From the NCBI RefSeq assembly GCF_905397285.1, contig NZ_CAJPUX010000002.1, positions 62,001-126,000 on the forward strand: a stretch of 64,000 bases of DNA, in the 5' to 3' direction. The first letter of the stretch is position 1. Each line of letters opens with the position of its first letter. The notes beneath the pieces are model-generated. The model made no database searches, was not told the origin of the DNA, and saw nothing but the letters and a program-made list of their open reading frames with translations. Positions 62,848 to 64,000 of this stretch are shown here, piece by piece. Made by a program: the position numbers and the translations under genes. The stretch comes from Cupriavidus plantarum. Lineage in GTDB: Bacteria; Pseudomonadota; Gammaproteobacteria; Burkholderiales; Burkholderiaceae.

Positions 62848-64000
62848 ATGGGCTTGCGAAATACAGGCATCGGGACGAGGCTGTCCCTGGCATTTCTGCT
62901 GGTGGTCGTCCTGCTGGCTGCTGTCGCGGCCGTGGGCGTGTCGTCGCTGCACGGCATGAACGACGCCATGCATACGGCGGTCGAGCAGCGGCTGCTGCGC
63001 GTGCTAGACCTCAACCGCGTCAAGGGCGACGCGCAGCAGATCGGCATGCTGGTCCGCGACGCGGCGTTGTCACAGGATCCCGCGCTCGTCACGCGGAACG
63101 CCGAGCGCATCGTCGCGGTACGCGAGGACGTGGCACGTACGCTCAGCGAGTTTGGAAGGCTGCTCGAACAATCTGGACATCCCGACCGCAAGGCGATGCT
63201 GGAGTCCCTGACCGAGGCGCGAGACGGCTATAACAAGCAGCTCGATGCGGTGGTCCAGCAGCTCCGCGCCGGCGACTTCGACGGTGCGCGTAGCGCGCTC
63301 GCCAATGGCGTGGCCCAGGCGCAGGTGCCATATTTCAGCAAGCTCGACGAACTGTCGGCTTCCGGCCGCAAGATGGCGATCACCGCCGTCGGTGCCGCGA
63401 GCGAGCGTTACGAACTCACGCGGGACGTGCTGATCGGGCTGGCCGTGGTGGCCGCTGTAGTGGCCGTCCTGCTGGGTATCGCGATGACGCGTTCTATCAC
63501 GCGGCCTGCGCGACATGCGCTGGATGCGGCCGAGGCCCTGTCGGCGGGCCGTCTCGGCCATGCGATCGAAGTGCGTAGCCAGGACGAAATGGGCCGCATG
63601 CTCGGCGCGCTCGAGGGCGCTTTCGGTCAGTTGCGTGGCCTCGTGTTCGGGATCCAGCAGGCCGCCGGCTCGATCGACACCGCCGCGCGCGAGATCAGCA
63701 CCGGCAACACGGATCTGTCCCAGCGCACGGAGGAGCAGGCCGCTTCGCTCGAACAGACCGCCGCGTCGATGGAACAGTTGACCTCCACGGTGCGCCAGAA
63801 CGCCGAGAACGCGCGTCAGGCCAATCAGCTGGCGGTCAACGCGTCGGATGTCGCCAGCGAAGGTGGCCGCGCCGTGCGCGGCGTAGTGGAGACCATGGAG
63901 GGCATTTCCAAGTCTTCGCAACGCGTGAGCGAGATCATCGGCGTGATCGAGGGCATTGCGTTCCAGACCAATATTCTCGCGCTCAACGCCGCCGTGGAAG
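62848..64000 (+). CDS. Methyl-accepting chemotaxis protein, 3' end outside window
   Basis: The first 384 residues are present. An N-terminal helix (LSLAFLLVVVLLAAVAAVGV) is followed by a four-helix-bundle ligand domain (about 35-190), a second membrane helix near 195-215 and a HAMP domain starting after TRSITRPARHALDAAEALSA. The signalling domain opens with the Tar/Tsr-type methylation segment TDLSQRTEEQAASLEQTAAS and continues to GIAFQTNILALNAAVE, close to the tip. ATG 62848 follows AGAAGGGG; GTG 62845 is possible. It senses an unknown ligand and signals to CheA. Confidence 0.95.
   Translation, partial: MGLRNTGIGTRLSLAFLLVVVLLAAVAAVGVSSLHGMNDAMHTAVEQRLLRVLDLNRVKGDAQQIGMLVRDAALSQDPALVTRNAERIVAVREDVARTLSEFGRLLEQSGHPDRKAMLESLTEARDGYNKQLDAVVQQLRAGDFDGARSALANGVAQAQVPYFSKLDELSASGRKMAITAVGAASERYELTRDVLIGLAVVAAVVAVLLGIAMTRSITRPARHALDAAEALSAGRLGHAIEVRSQDEMGRMLGALEGAFGQLRGLVFGIQQAAGSIDTAAREISTGNTDLSQRTEEQAASLEQTAASMEQLTSTVRQNAENARQANQLAVNASDVASEGGRAVRGVVETMEGISKSSQRVSEIIGVIEGIAFQTNILALNAAVE

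Overview
The window is high-GC DNA from a motile Gram-negative betaproteobacterium. It looks like Cupriavidus or a close relative in Burkholderiaceae. The reasons are the prkA-yeaH-spoVR operon, a Bug-family (TctC-like) binding protein beside a small acyl-CoA catabolic cluster, fliE divergent from fliFGHIJK, and a Burkholderiales-style filamentous-hemagglutinin/CDI locus. The genus is an inference. No rRNA, tRNA, CRISPR array, transposase or prophage was seen.

Region 1 (1-16.7 kb) holds a truncated DUF6351 protein, an ECF sigma/anti-sigma pair with a good autoregulatory promoter, a secreted Lys/Asp-rich protein and a CsbD protein, and an orphan CqsS/LqsS/PhcS-like quorum-sensor kinase. A hotdog thioesterase, a DUF535 protein, a ThDP enzyme and a DUF1272 protein follow. 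Next comes a catabolic group (MaoC-type hydratase, MmgE/PrpD, acyl-CoA dehydrogenase) with a Bug solute-binding protein and a LysR regulator. The spacers here carry five unrelated short tandem arrays; none was noticed in the remaining 50 kb.

Region 2 (16.7-21.6 kb) is the stress operon prkA-yeaH-spoVR, with a 12-bp inverted repeat between prkA and yeaH.

Region 3 (21.6-39.2 kb) is the most interesting part. It is a two-partner secretion/CDI locus: a short TpsA, a TpsB transporter, a periplasmic PPIase, a 2507-residue CdiA-like exoprotein and its immunity gene. About 4.5 kb of AT-richer DNA follows. It holds at least five start-less toxin C-terminal or pre-toxin remnants, each directly upstream of a small intact immunity-type gene (one MafI family), plus a DUF4926 remnant. 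Copies of an antisense repeat (the 3' end of an unknown minus-strand gene plus a hairpin) punctuate the array. It reads as a fossil record of toxin-tip replacement.

Region 4 (39.2-64 kb) is flagellar: fliK, J, I, H, G, F on the minus strand and fliE divergent. A sugar-modification island on the minus strand interrupts it: CDP-glucose synthesis and 4,6-dehydration, C-methyltransferase, 3,5-epimerase, FkbM methyltransferase, a reductase, a left-handed beta-helix acyltransferase and an OGT/SPINDLY-type glycosyltransferase. Then come an FlhB C-terminal homologue, a second FliK-like protein, fliT, fliS, fliD, flaG and fliC behind a textbook sigma-28 promoter. The island most plausibly makes and attaches a C-methylated deoxysugar to flagellin. 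A divergent Hfq paralogue, a structured intergenic segment ending in an orphan terminator (candidate small RNA) and a chemoreceptor cut by the window end complete the window.
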